Assembly (NCBI RefSeq): GCF_038595065.1
Contig: NZ_CP152003.1
Location: 4,816,001 to 4,880,000 of the forward strand
Reading direction: 5' to 3'
DNA: 64,000 nt
DNA from: Sutcliffiella sp. FSL R7-0096
GTDB taxonomy: Bacteria > Bacillota > Bacilli > Bacillales > Bacillaceae_I
A program made the translations under genes and the position numbers. Under the pieces are notes generated by a model. It worked only from the letters and a program-made list of their open reading frames with translations, was not told the origin of the DNA and did no database searches. This document shows, piece by piece, positions 24,747-33,712 of the stretch. Each line of letters opens with the position of its first letter. Position 1 is the first letter of the stretch.

Positions 24747-24756
24747 TTCACGTACA

Positions 24757-25623
24757 TTATTTTTTCTCAACAAAGAACATGGAAAGGGCACCAAGTCCCA
24801 CATGGGTACCAACAGAAACGCCCATCTGCATGATATGGATGGCACCGGTGAAATCCGTTTCCTTTTCTAGCTTCACTTTCAGGTTCTCGGCAATCTTTAT
24901 GTCAGAAGTGTAGCCGATGATAATAAAGTCCGTCACTGTTTCATCATTACGCTTGATGAACTCCTCCACATAATGCTTGAGGACCCGTTTCAAGCCTCTT
25001 TCTTTCGCAACGATGGCGCCTTTCCCGTTTTTCATGGTCATAATCGGCTTAAGCATCAGCAGCTTTCCGAGGAATGCACTGGCATTTGAAAGCCTTCCAC
25101 TTTTAATTAAATGATCCAGATCATCCACGGAAAGGAAGTGTTTCACATTGGTTTTATAGTTCTCATTAAAATCAATCAACTCTTGGAAGGAGGCGCCTTT
25201 CTCCCTCATCATCGCGCTCTTTAACAAAAGCCAGCCGCTTCCATGACTCATACACTTGGAATCTACCACATGAATCTTCACTGGTGAATCTGGATTTTCC
25301 TCAAAGAAATATCCTTTTGCCAATTCAGCTGATTGTTGGGATCCACTTGTCCCACTGGACATGCAAATGCAAAGTATTTCCTTGTAGCCGCTCTCGACGG
25401 CCTCCTTGATAATGGTCAGATACTCTACCGGACTAGGCATCCCTGTCGTCGGAAACTCTGAAAGGGCCTCCATCATGCCGTAAAATTCATCCGGTTCTAT
25501 GTCAACTCTATCTTTAAAGGTCTTTCCCTCAATATTAATGCTCAATGGTGCCAAACTGATGTCATACATCTCTAGCACGTCGTTGGATAAATCACAAGTT
25601 GAATCTGCCATTAGTTTAATCAT
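24757..25623 (-). CDS. DegV-family fatty-acid-binding protein
   Basis: Protein of 288 aa. Begins IKLMADSTCDLSNDVLEMYD and has the family serine motifs TTGMPSPVEYL and CICMSSGTSGSQQSA that surround the carboxyl group of the bound fatty acid, plus a late LGALSMFFVEK. DegV/FakB proteins present fatty acids to the FakA kinase for incorporation into phospholipid. FakA is not encoded in this window. Monocistronic, ending at its own terminator. Confidence 0.93.
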   Translation of the reverse strand: MIKLMADSTCDLSNDVLEMYDISLAPLSINIEGKTFKDRVDIEPDEFYGMMEALSEFPTTGMPSPVEYLTIIKEAVESGYKEILCICMSSGTSGSQQSAELAKGYFFEENPDSPVKIHVVDSKCMSHGSGWLLLKSAMMREKGASFQELIDFNENYKTNVKHFLSVDDLDHLIKSGRLSNASAFLGKLLMLKPIMTMKNGKGAIVAKERGLKRVLKHYVEEFIKRNDETVTDFIIIGYTSDIKIAENLKVKLEKETDFTGAIHIMQMGVSVGTHVGLGALSMFFVEKK

Positions 25624-25711
25624 TCGGTTCCTCCAATAAAAAACATAGTGCCTTCATCTTAACTGAAAGGGCTTTAATAGACTATTCTTTTCAGGTAAAT
25701 AGTTGGAGGGT

Positions 25712-25752
25712 AAAAAAAGGAAAAGAGGGAGGAATGATAAGCTTCTCCCTCT
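25712..25752 (-). terminator. Probable terminator of the yibF/yibE pair
   Basis: Minus-strand AGAGGGA / TCCCTCT stem overlaps the stop codon of the last gene and is followed by TTTTCCTTTTTTT. Confidence 0.6.
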
Positions 25753-26518
25753 AATGTCCTACCTTATTCGTTTTCACTAAAACATACGCCGTAATCCAGG
25801 AAGCGATCGGAATCACAATGGCGATACCTGTCCCGGCACAAAGGATCGTGATCATCTCGGCACTGAACACTTTAGAATTGATGATTTGCCCGGTAGAATA
25901 GGACAGCTCCTTAAACCAGATAAGCAAGGCCAGATAGCCTCCAAAAAAGGCGAAAAAGATAGTGTTGGCACTTGTCCCTAGAATATCCCTTCCTATGCTC
26001 ATACCGGACATAAACAGTTCTTTTCGGCTGATGTTCGGATTATGATGATGTATTTCACGCATGGGAGATGTGATGGAGATGGCAATATCAACAATGGCAC
26101 CGATCGTGCTCATGATGATGACGGAAGCCCCAATTTTAACAAAATCTACTCCTAGATACATGGAATACATGCCCATCTCTTCTATTTCTTCTTCACTGAA
26201 CCCCTGGATCATGGAATGTTTCGTGATAAAAGAAATAAAGAGTAGCATGATGATGATAGAGATGACCGTCGAAATAAATGCAATGGTTGTTTTGACGTTC
26301 CATTCATTAATATAAAACAGGCTGACACAGCTAATGATGATGCAGGCAATCAAGGTCAAGACAATAGGATTCGCATTGGGATCTGTCATAAACAGAATGG
26401 TCATAAAGAGCACACCGAAATTAACGAAGAGTGCGATGAAGGAACGCACCCCTTTTTTCCCACCAACAAGAACCATCAAGAGGAACAAGATCGCTGCAAG
26501 TACAACTAATACATTCAT
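25751..26518 (-). CDS. YibE/F-family membrane protein (second of pair)
   Basis: Protein of 255 aa with about seven membrane helices. It contains the family block GAIVDIAISITSPMREIHHH and MSGMSIGRDILGTSANTIFF. YibE/F proteins usually occur as adjacent genes in Firmicutes and are of unknown function, presumed transporters. It overlaps the upstream partner by 4 nt and lacks the extracellular N-terminal domain seen in that partner. Confidence 0.9.
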   Translation of the reverse strand: MNVLVVLAAILFLLMVLVGGKKGVRSFIALFVNFGVLFMTILFMTDPNANPIVLTLIACIIISCVSLFYINEWNVKTTIAFISTVISIIIMLLFISFITKHSMIQGFSEEEIEEMGMYSMYLGVDFVKIGASVIIMSTIGAIVDIAISITSPMREIHHHNPNISRKELFMSGMSIGRDILGTSANTIFFAFFGGYLALLIWFKELSYSTGQIINSKVFSAEMITILCAGTGIAIVIPIASWITAYVLVKTNKVGH

Positions 26519-27636
26519 GCCCTCGCCCTCTTCCGGTTGACAAAAAATATCGACACATATAAACCGATTGGAATCGTCAGCACAATCCCTATTCCCCCAG
26601 CCAATGCCCTGGCAAGCTCTAAGGAAAGGTTAAGGGATAGGGTGTAGCCGAAAGGCGAAGCATTCATAAAATATAAAATCAAGATGGGAATAGAACCGCT
26701 CACATAAGCGAAGAACAAAATGTTGGTCATGGTTCCCATGATATCTTTTCCGATATCCATCCCAGATGCCACAAGTGCCTTTACCGATATGTTCGGCTTC
26801 TTTTCATATAAGCTGAAAATGGAAGAGGACATTGTGATGGCAATATCCATTACCGCACCGAGCGACCCCACCAAGATCCCAGCCATGAACACCACCTCAG
26901 GAGGCCGGGTTAAAAACTGCATGTCCTCATACCTTAATCCATTTCCGGAAGTTGCCCCGATAACGAGATAGGTGATGAACATTAATGCCAAGGTGCCCAG
27001 CAAGGTAGAAATGACCGCCGCATAGGACTTTTCATTCCGTCCATTAACCAGCAAGAGAGAAATGACCGTGAACAATATCGCACTGATGCCGCATATCAAC
27101 ACCAAGCTGATATTGGAGGATTTCATATAAATAGTTAATGCATAGGATAATAACATCGCGTTCACGACGAGACTTACGATCGAATATATTCCCTGTTTCT
27201 TTCCTACCAAAACTAACACCAAGACAAACAACCATGCCGTTAATAGAAGAAATTTATCCCGCTTCACGTCCTCTATGTTACCTTTTAGCATGGCACCCTC
27301 TTCTTGGGAGGATTGGAAGGAAACAAAAAGCTCATTACCAACTCGGTATTCCTGGTCGTACCCCCCGGAATTCGAATACTCATTTGTTAAAAAGATTTGC
27401 TCACCTTTGTGCTTTCCGTTTTGCAATTCCGCAATAACCTGCTGCCTGTACATGACATCTTCATTCTCATACATATCAACCAGCTCTGTCTGATCCTCAA
27501 GCTTTGTTTCCACTACTTTGGCTATTGGCCGGTCATAAAAGGAATGGTTATTTTGGACAAAGAAAAAGGAGGAGAACATGCAAATGGCTAAAATAAGGTA
27601 GAGGGATATATATTTTCGTTTAGTAGTGTTGAACAT
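26515..27636 (-). CDS. YibE/F-family membrane protein (first of pair)
   Basis: About 373 aa from ATG 27636, which has GAGG 6 nt upstream; the ATG at 27648 overlaps that site. After an N-terminal helix there is a roughly 110-residue extracytoplasmic beta-rich domain, then about eight helices with the paired motifs GSLGAVMDIAITMSSSIF and VASGMDIGKDIMGTMTNILF, matching the second protein of the pair. The two probably form a heteromeric membrane complex. Substrate unknown. Confidence 0.9.
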   Translation of the reverse strand: MFNTTKRKYISLYLILAICMFSSFFFVQNNHSFYDRPIAKVVETKLEDQTELVDMYENEDVMYRQQVIAELQNGKHKGEQIFLTNEYSNSGGYDQEYRVGNELFVSFQSSQEEGAMLKGNIEDVKRDKFLLLTAWLFVLVLVLVGKKQGIYSIVSLVVNAMLLSYALTIYMKSSNISLVLICGISAILFTVISLLLVNGRNEKSYAAVISTLLGTLALMFITYLVIGATSGNGLRYEDMQFLTRPPEVVFMAGILVGSLGAVMDIAITMSSSIFSLYEKKPNISVKALVASGMDIGKDIMGTMTNILFFAYVSGSIPILILYFMNASPFGYTLSLNLSLELARALAGGIGIVLTIPIGLYVSIFFVNRKRARA

Positions 27637-27810
27637 GTCCAACCTCATTTCCCTATTTGAACAGAATAGATATTAATTATATGGGATCAAATTACTGATT
27701 GTCGAAACGATACAGGTTAACGTTTCAAGCTCCCCTTCGCCTATAATATCTATATTTACCCTATCTATCAACCAACCTTTAAAAAATGTCCCTCTACTTC
27801 TTAAGAGTGT

Positions 27811-28671
27811 TTATTGGGAAGACGGCCCAAACCTTCCCATACGGTAGTCCTCAAACGCATCTTCTATCTCCGCCTCCGTATTCATCACAAATGGCCCCCT
27901 CGCAACAAGCGGCTCCCCAATAGGTTTCCCCGTATAGATTAGCATTTTCGACCGCTCCAAAGCCTTGATTTGAAGAACATCCGTCTCACCATCTTCCGCA
28001 CTCTCCTCATAAGACAACAGCCCCGCCTCTGTCTTCCCTAATGTCACTTCTTCCTCCAATCCAAAACTCATCTTGCCTTGCAGCATGTAGATATGGCCGT
28101 TGTGATTCGCAGGCAACTCCAAGGAATATTGCTCTCCTGCTCGCAAGTAGATTTCAAACATATTAATAGGGACCAATGAGTTCATCGGACCTGTCACTCC
28201 CTCTACACTTCCCGAGTAAACCCGCAACGAACCACCGTCCACTTCCACCAAAGGAGCATCTTCCAAAAGAACATTCTGATACGAGGATTCCGTTTGCTTC
28301 AAGCTCTTCGGCAAATTCAACCAGAGTTGCAACGTGTGGATGACATCCTCATCGACCGCTTCCTCGGCATGGCGGGCACCGCTCCCCGCATTCATGTACT
28401 GGACATCCCCTGCGTGCAAGACAGAATGCCCGCCCTGGTTATCGGTATGCTCTAGCCTTCCATCGATCACATAGGTGATGGTCTGGAAGCCCCTGTGAGG
28501 GTGATCGGAGAAGGTCCCTCGTTTGAACCAATCATCCGCCATCAGGATGAACGGGTCATACTCATACATCCGGTCTGGAGGCAAAACCCACCCTTGCTGG
28601 ACATGGGGATAACCTGGATTTTTATATTGCACCTTCCAATGGTCCCTGATAACTCGATTAGCCTTTTTCAT
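27811..28671 (-). CDS. Pirin-family protein
   Basis: Bicupin of 286 aa. The N-terminal metal-site motifs are DHPHRGFQTITYVIDG, the His of RLEHTDNQGG and the MNAGSGARHAEE block, the conserved pirin signature; the C-terminal cupin carries PVEPLVARGPFVMNT-like text (here GEPLVARGPFVMNT), also typical. Bacterial pirins include quercetin dioxygenases and redox-linked regulators; which one applies is not evident. It stands alone on the minus strand behind the mqo gene. Confidence 0.9.
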   Translation of the reverse strand: MKKANRVIRDHWKVQYKNPGYPHVQQGWVLPPDRMYEYDPFILMADDWFKRGTFSDHPHRGFQTITYVIDGRLEHTDNQGGHSVLHAGDVQYMNAGSGARHAEEAVDEDVIHTLQLWLNLPKSLKQTESSYQNVLLEDAPLVEVDGGSLRVYSGSVEGVTGPMNSLVPINMFEIYLRAGEQYSLELPANHNGHIYMLQGKMSFGLEEEVTLGKTEAGLLSYEESAEDGETDVLQIKALERSKMLIYTGKPIGEPLVARGPFVMNTEAEIEDAFEDYRMGRFGPSSQ

Positions 28672-28757
28672 AAAAAAACCTCCTTAGGATCTTGGATATT
28701 ACTTTCAGCATACAGAAGTTGGAATCTCCAACTCAAGTTTCCGGCTTTAAAAGTAAC

Positions 28758-28793
28758 AAAAAAACCTTCAATCCAAAGGAGGGTCGAAGGTTT
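28758..28793 (-). terminator. Terminator of the mqo gene
   Basis: Minus-strand stem AAAACCTTC / GAAGGTTTT with a T run. Confidence 0.8.
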
Positions 28794-28810
28794 TACCGTT
28801 TATTCTAATT

Positions 28811-30322
28811 TTAATGAAAGGAAAGCTCTTTTTGTTCCTTACTAAGAAAGAGAGTTTCCGCGGTGGAGGCAAAAAGCTCATCAAATAGCGCAGGGTTATC
28901 TACTAAAGATACGCCATAGCTAGGAATCATTTCTTGGATTTTCTCTTTCCATTGAAACATCTGCTCTGGGAAGCATTTCTCAAAGACCTCAAGCATGACA
29001 TGAACAGCAGTAGAAGCCCCCGGAGAAGCGCCAAGCAATGCTGCTATCGAGCCGTCACTGGCGCTGACCACTTCCGTTCCAAATTGAAGAGTCCCTTTGC
29101 CGCCAGCTTCTGTATCCTTGATGACTTGAACACGTTGACCCGCCACGACAATCTCCCAATCTTCGCTTTTAGCGTTAGGGATAAACTCGCGCAGCTCATC
29201 AATGCGCTTTTCATTGGATAACAACACCTGTTGAATCAAATATTTTGTCAGGGCCATTTCCTTGAATCCTGCAGATAACATCGTCATGACATTATACGGC
29301 TTCACGGATCCGATTAAATCCAGATTGGATCCTGTTTTCAAAAACTTTGGTGAGAAGCCTGCAAATGGGCCGAACAGCAGACTCTTCTTGTTGTTGATAT
29401 ACCTTGTATCAAGATGCGGTACAGACATCGGAGGCGCACCAACCTTTGCCTTTCCGTATACTTTCGCATGATGCTTCTCGATGACCTCAGGATTGTTGCA
29501 TACGAGGAAGAGGCCACTTACCGGGAAACCGCCAATATTCTTCGATTCCGGGATACCGGTCTTTTGCAATAGAGGCAGGCTTCCGCCACCCCCGCCGATA
29601 AAGACGAACTTGGCATAATGAGATTCGACTTTTCCGGATTTGATATCACGGATCTTCAATTCCCAAGAGCCGTCCTTGGCACGCTTAAGGTCCTCCACAC
29701 TATGCTCATAATGGACTTCCACATTGCTTTTCTCTAATTGGTCAAACAACATGCGGGTCAACGCACCGAAATTCACATCTGTACCAGAGTCAATTTTCGT
29801 TGCCGCAATCGGCTCCGTCGAGGTGCGCCCCTCCATCATAAGAGGCATCCATTCCTTCAGTTTTGCCGGATCCTCGGAATATTCCATGCCTTTGAACAGC
29901 GGATTCCTTGACAGCGCTTCCATCCGTTTTTTCAAAAACGTGACATTTTCTGTCCCTTCCACAAAACTGATATGTGGAATCGGCATGATAAAGTCCTGCG
30001 GATTGCTAATCAGGTTGCGTTTTACTAGATAGGACCAGTACTGTCTGGAAAGTTGGAACTGTTCGTTGACTTTGACCGCCTTGCTGATATCAATGGAGCC
30101 GTCCGCTTTCACGGATGTATAGTTAAGTTCGCATAGTGCAGCATGTCCCGTACCCGCATTATTCCATTCATTCGAGCTCTCTTCCCCAGCGCTTGCCAGC
30201 TTCTCGAATACTTTAATCTCCCAATCTGGCGCTACTTCTTTTAATAACGATCCAAGCGTCGCACTCATGACCCCGGCACCAATTAAGATAACGTCTGTTT
30301 TTTTCTGCATGTTGCTCATCAT
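28811..30322 (-). CDS. mqo: Malate:quinone oxidoreductase
   Basis: Protein of 503 aa starting at ATG 30322 behind AGGGGA. The FAD-binding motif [15 protein letters not shown] is at residues 13-27, followed by [20 protein letters not shown] and, centrally, [20 protein letters not shown], all strong Mqo signatures. It oxidises malate to oxaloacetate at the membrane and passes electrons to quinone, a TCA-cycle step parallel to NAD-dependent malate dehydrogenase. Length is normal for the family. Monocistronic, with an interspersed repeat in its upstream region. Confidence 0.96.
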   Translation of the reverse strand: MMSNMQKKTDVILIGAGVMSATLGSLLKEVAPDWEIKVFEKLASAGEESSNEWNNAGTGHAALCELNYTSVKADGSIDISKAVKVNEQFQLSRQYWSYLVKRNLISNPQDFIMPIPHISFVEGTENVTFLKKRMEALSRNPLFKGMEYSEDPAKLKEWMPLMMEGRTSTEPIAATKIDSGTDVNFGALTRMLFDQLEKSNVEVHYEHSVEDLKRAKDGSWELKIRDIKSGKVESHYAKFVFIGGGGGSLPLLQKTGIPESKNIGGFPVSGLFLVCNNPEVIEKHHAKVYGKAKVGAPPMSVPHLDTRYINNKKSLLFGPFAGFSPKFLKTGSNLDLIGSVKPYNVMTMLSAGFKEMALTKYLIQQVLLSNEKRIDELREFIPNAKSEDWEIVVAGQRVQVIKDTEAGGKGTLQFGTEVVSASDGSIAALLGASPGASTAVHVMLEVFEKCFPEQMFQWKEKIQEMIPSYGVSLVDNPALFDELFASTAETLFLSKEQKELSFH

Positions 30323-30347
30323 TACACATCCCCTAAGTTTATAAAAA

Positions 30348-30534
30348 AGCTCTTTTCTCGAAGATTGTTGCTATTCACTGGTAAAAAGTCGGCAATTGGA
30401 CTTTTCTCTGCTTACATACCTAGAAATCACAAGGAGCAGTATGCTTCGTATAACAAAGAAAAGAGCACGTCAGCAAGTCATATAACGGCTATATTGAGTA
30501 TACGAAACAGCAACAAAATTCACGAAAACAGCCT
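30348..30534. repeat. MITE-like interspersed repeat, copy B
   Basis: About 187 bp with imperfect terminal inverted repeats: the left end CTCTTTTCTCGAAGATTG..TTGCT pairs with the right end AGCAAC..AAAATTCACGAAAA. Internally it shares GTAAAAAGTCGGCAATTG (30381-30398) and GAAAAGAGCACG with copy A. Non-coding. Confidence 0.75.
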
Positions 30535-30756
30535 ATAATAAAGAGCAGGCATACTTGCTAGAAAATAACCTTAAGCAAGACACCACCTATAAACACACTT
30601 GTCCATCTTAATTTCTATCATATCATATTCTACTAAAATATTTCATAAGAGTATCATTCTATTTATCTGACTATTATAAACTATTTTGAGCACTTAAAAA
30701 AGTGTGAAGTCTTTCCATGGAGCGGGTGGCCCGATAAATAAGCCAAGAGAAATTTG

Positions 30757-30893
30757 GAGCGAGTTCGCCTAAAAACCATTCGGGCGATTATTAATATATA
30801 CGGGCGTTTCTCGAGTGCAATCGGGCGATAATATGATTTTACGAGCGATTTTCACAAGCAATCGGGCGAACGTCAAAATCAGCCTAAGCGAAA
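30757..30893. repeat. Degenerate tandem array, about 21-bp period, CGGGCGA core
   Basis: GCG anchors recur at 30784, 30804, 30825, 30845, 30866 and 30888, steps of 20-22 bp, with an outlying unit at 30759. Units begin CGGGCGATTATTAATATATA or CGGGCGTTTCTCGAGTGCAA. It lies in the 637-bp gap between mqo and metQ, between repeat B and the metQ terminator. The rest of the gap (30535-30756) is AT-rich with nothing assignable. Confidence 0.8.
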
Positions 30894-30909
30894 GACATAA
30901 TGTTCATGA

Positions 30910-30943
30910 AAAAACCCTTCACCTATTCAAATAGGTAAAGGGT
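30910..30943 (-). terminator. Terminator of the metNPQ operon
   Basis: Minus-strand stem ACCCTTTACCTATT / AATAGGTGAAGGGT followed by TTTTTT. Confidence 0.9.
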
Positions 30944-30959
30944 CTTGTCAAAAATAATC

Positions 30960-31796
30960 TTAAAATGCCGGAATCGCCGTTTCGTCATAGTTTTCTTCTA
31001 GAAATTCACGTACTTCCTGACTTGTCATGGCTTCAGCCAGCTTCTTGATAGCTTCTGCGTCCTTGTTGTCTTCACGGGCTACAAGTGTGATGGCAAATTC
31101 GTTGTCGGTTCCTTCTGTCAGTAGTGCATCACTTTTCGGCGTCAATCCAAGTGGAGCTGCGTAAGCTGGAGTCATGACCACCGCATCTGCGTCATCGTAC
31201 ATTCTAGCAAGCATCAGCAGGTCGACTTCTTCGAATTTATAGTTATTCGGGTTTTCTACGATATCTGCTTGTGTATGGTAAGGTCCTGTTTTTTCTTTTA
31301 ACGTGATGACATCGTGTTGTGCAAGAAGTGCCAATGAGCGGTCGATATTGGAAACGTCATTTGCAATGGCAACGACAGCGCCTTCTGGCAGTTCTTCCAT
31401 ATCGTTGTAGTCTTTCGCATATACGCCATAGTTCGCATAATAGATTGGTGTGATCCCAACCAACTCTGCGTCGTTGTTACGGTTGAATTCCTCCATGTAA
31501 GGAACGTGCTGGAAGAAGTTTGCGTCCACTTCACCATTTGCAAGGGCGCTGTTTGGCTGGACATTATCGCCTAATACAACCACTTCTAAATCAATGCCTT
31601 CCTCTGCAAGCTTTGGTTTCACAAGCTCCAAAATTTCTGTCATTGGCGGAATAAGGGAAGCCACTTTTAGCGTTGCTTGTTCTTTTTCTTGATTCTGGCC
31701 AGCATCCCCAGCCTCTCCTTCATTTCCTTGATTATTTTGCGCGCAGCCAGCTAGCATTACGATAGCTAACGTCATTAAAAATATTAATTTTTTCAT
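30960..31796 (-). CDS. metQ: Methionine ABC transporter substrate-binding lipoprotein
   Basis: About 278 aa from ATG 31796, with AGGAGGATATTCTTA upstream. Lipobox MLAGC follows the signal peptide MKKLIFLMTLAIV. The NlpA/MetQ fold is visible in LKVASLIPPMTEILELVKP, NGEVDANFFQHVPYMEEFN and VVAIANDVSNIDRSLALL. It binds L- or D-methionine outside the cell for import by MetNP. Third gene of the operon. Confidence 0.92.
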   Translation of the reverse strand: MKKLIFLMTLAIVMLAGCAQNNQGNEGEAGDAGQNQEKEQATLKVASLIPPMTEILELVKPKLAEEGIDLEVVVLGDNVQPNSALANGEVDANFFQHVPYMEEFNRNNDAELVGITPIYYANYGVYAKDYNDMEELPEGAVVAIANDVSNIDRSLALLAQHDVITLKEKTGPYHTQADIVENPNNYKFEEVDLLMLARMYDDADAVVMTPAYAAPLGLTPKSDALLTEGTDNEFAITLVAREDNKDAEAIKKLAEAMTSQEVREFLEENYDETAIPAF

Positions 31797-31826
31797 TAAG
31801 AATATCCTCCTGTTGCACATTCATGC

Positions 31827-32492
31827 TTATCTTTTATCAATCATTCTTGATACAGTCATGCCTGTAAATTGTATCAGTTGTACCAGTATGACCATAATGA
31901 TGATCATATACATCATCAATTCGGTTTCAAATCGTTGATAGCCGTAACGGATGGCGAAATCCCCGATTCCACCGCCGCCTACCACGCCCATGATGGTAGA
32001 GTAGGAAATAAAGCTGATGATCGAGGTGGTCAATCCAAGGACAAGGCCGGACCTGGCTTCCACGTAAAGGAATTTAAAGACCACTTCCCTTACTGAAGCA
32101 CCCATCGAGACAGCTGCCTCCAACACCCCTTTAGGCACATCCAATAAGGACTGCTCGACAAGGCGGGAATAGTGCGCGATGGCAATGATCGCAAGCGGCA
32201 CGGTCGCTGCTGCCGTTCCGATAGCTGTCCCGATAATCCAGCGGGTAAATGGAATCAAAAATACGACCAATAGCAAAAACGGGAAGGAGCGGATGATGTT
32301 CACCAATAGATTCAACGTGGAGAAGGTAAGCTGATTGGCTAGCAAATTCCCTTTTCTGCATAGGAAAAGAAGTGTCCCTACCGGAAGCCCCACCAAAATC
32401 GCAGCGAGAATGGACATGCCGACCATGATGAAGGTTTCTCCTATGGACCGCCAGATTTCCGCTTCATACTGAAGTAAGATTTCAGGCATCAT
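31827..32492 (-). CDS. metP: Methionine ABC transporter permease
   Basis: Protein of 221 aa with about five membrane helices and a MetI-type permease domain: ETFIMVGMSILAAILVGLPV near the start, NIIRSFPFLLLVV, and the EAA loop EAAVSMGASVREVVFKFLYV that contacts MetN, then SYSTIMGVVGGGGIGDFAIR. It starts 11 nt inside the ATPase gene. Normal length for MetP/MetI. Confidence 0.93.
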   Translation of the reverse strand: MMPEILLQYEAEIWRSIGETFIMVGMSILAAILVGLPVGTLLFLCRKGNLLANQLTFSTLNLLVNIIRSFPFLLLVVFLIPFTRWIIGTAIGTAAATVPLAIIAIAHYSRLVEQSLLDVPKGVLEAAVSMGASVREVVFKFLYVEARSGLVLGLTTSIISFISYSTIMGVVGGGGIGDFAIRYGYQRFETELMMYMIIIMVILVQLIQFTGMTVSRMIDKR

Positions 32493-33231
32493 CTGTGTCA
32501 GCCCCCTTCACCAGCTGGTCGACAAAGTATTGTGGATTGCTGTCTATCTGTTTGACACCCTGCGGTTTTGTTCGCACCGTCTCATATACTTCCCCGTTTG
32601 CCATGACCGTCACGTTATGGCAGATACTTTTGATGACTTCCATTTCATGACTGACCACGACCACTGTGACACCAAGGCTTTTGTTGACATTTTCCAAAAC
32701 ACGTAGGACTTCAGCAGTTGTGTTTGGATCAAGCGAAGAGGTGGGTTCATCGCACAATAGCACTTCGGGATTATTCGCCAAAGCCCTTGCAATGGCCACA
32801 CGTTGCTTTTGCCCTCCGCTCAACTGTGCAGGGTATTTCTCCACAAAACCTTCCATCCCTACAAATTGAAGGCATTCCATTACTCGTTGACGACGTTTTT
32901 TCCACGGAAAGCCTGACAATTGAAGGGATACGGCAACATTTTCGTAAACCGTTTTATTTGCCACCAAATTAAAATGCTGAAAAATCATCCCGATGGACTT
33001 TCGAGCCTCGCGGAGTTTGTTGCCCCGCAACTTTGTGAGATCCTGACCGTTCACTTCCACCTGTCCGGCGTCCGGGACTTCCAACAGGTTGATCAGTCGC
33101 AGCAAGGTTGATTTACCGGCACCACTGGCTCCAATAATCCCATGGATTTCCCCTTTATCTATTTTCAAAGAAACAGCTTTTACGGCTTGAAAACCTTCGA
33201 ATTCTTTACTGACATGATGTAATGTAATCAT
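32482..33231 (-). CDS. metN: Methionine ABC transporter ATP-binding protein, short form
   Basis: About 249 aa from ATG 33231 behind GGAAGGGG. Walker A GASGAGKST, signature LSGGQKQR, Walker B VLLCDEPTSSLDP and the H-loop VVSHEME identify a polar-amino-acid/methionine ATPase. Full-length MetN proteins are about 340 aa and end with a NIL domain that binds methionine and shuts the transporter down. That domain is absent here, the frame closing after TKPQGVKQIDSNPQYFVDQL. First gene of the operon. Confidence 0.88.
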   Translation of the reverse strand: MITLHHVSKEFEGFQAVKAVSLKIDKGEIHGIIGASGAGKSTLLRLINLLEVPDAGQVEVNGQDLTKLRGNKLREARKSIGMIFQHFNLVANKTVYENVAVSLQLSGFPWKKRRQRVMECLQFVGMEGFVEKYPAQLSGGQKQRVAIARALANNPEVLLCDEPTSSLDPNTTAEVLRVLENVNKSLGVTVVVVSHEMEVIKSICHNVTVMANGEVYETVRTKPQGVKQIDSNPQYFVDQLVKGADTDDA

Positions 33232-33282
33232 AAAAAAACCCCTTCCCATTACATTGAAAGGTGTGTAATCACAACGTTCCTA

Positions 33283-33312
33283 ATTATAGCGTAAGATAGC
33301 AAGGCTTGTCAC
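33283..33312 (-). promoter_or_regulatory. Promoter of the metNPQ operon
   Basis: Minus-strand GTGACA, an 18-nt spacer and TATAAT. An 8-bp perfect inverted repeat (ATAGCGTA at 33286-33293, TACGCTAT at 33320-33327) brackets it. No S-box (SAM) riboswitch is visible in the short leader. Confidence 0.65.
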
Positions 33313-33392
33313 TTTGGCATACGCTATGAGTTAACTTCACTACTGAGTTGGGCACCGGGTTTTGCTTTTGGCAGGCGGGGTGCTAATAAGTT

Positions 33393-33650
33393 CCATGAAG
33401 ACCTCTCCCATCCTTTTCCTGCGTCACTGAGGTCCTCATAACCCCCATGAAGACCTCTCCCACTCCATTTCTTGCGTCACCGAGGTCCTCATAACCCCCA
33501 TGAAGACCTCTCCCACTCCATTTCCTGCGTCACCGAGGTCCTCATAACCCTCATGAAGACCTCTCCCACCTCCATCTCCTCGTCACCGAGGTCCTCATAA
33601 CCTCCATGAAGACCTCTCCCACTCCATTCCCTCGGCACCGAGGTCTTCAT
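33393..33650. repeat. Five tandem copies of a 53-bp hairpin unit
   Basis: Units begin at 33393, 33445, 33498, 33551 and 33604. Each reads CCATGAAGACCTCTCCCA, a variable 12-15 bp middle and a (C/G)ACCGAGGTCCTCATAACC-like end. ATGAAGACCTC and GAGGTCCTCAT within each unit are near-perfect inverted repeats, so each copy can fold as a hairpin. Copies are about 85-95% alike by eye. Lies between the terminator of the YiaA/B-like gene and the metN promoter. Confidence 0.92.
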
Positions 33651-33656
33651 ATCCAA

Positions 33657-33703
33657 GAAAAAAGCGGTACTGACAGGCTTTGATAAATCAGCCGACAGTA
33701 CCG
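33657..33703 (-). terminator. Terminator of the YiaA/B-like gene
   Basis: Minus-strand stem GCGGTACTG / CAGTACCGC, extended by further pairs, followed by TTTTTT. Confidence 0.9.
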
Positions 33704-33712
33704 CCCTCCCTA

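Noticed and set aside
33232-33340. S-box (SAM) riboswitch for metNPQ
   Set aside because: The leader is only about 50 nt after the promoter and lacks the conserved S-box stems.
33393-33650. CRISPR array
   Set aside because: The units are tandem with no unique spacers; the whole 53 bp is repeated, and no cas genes are near.
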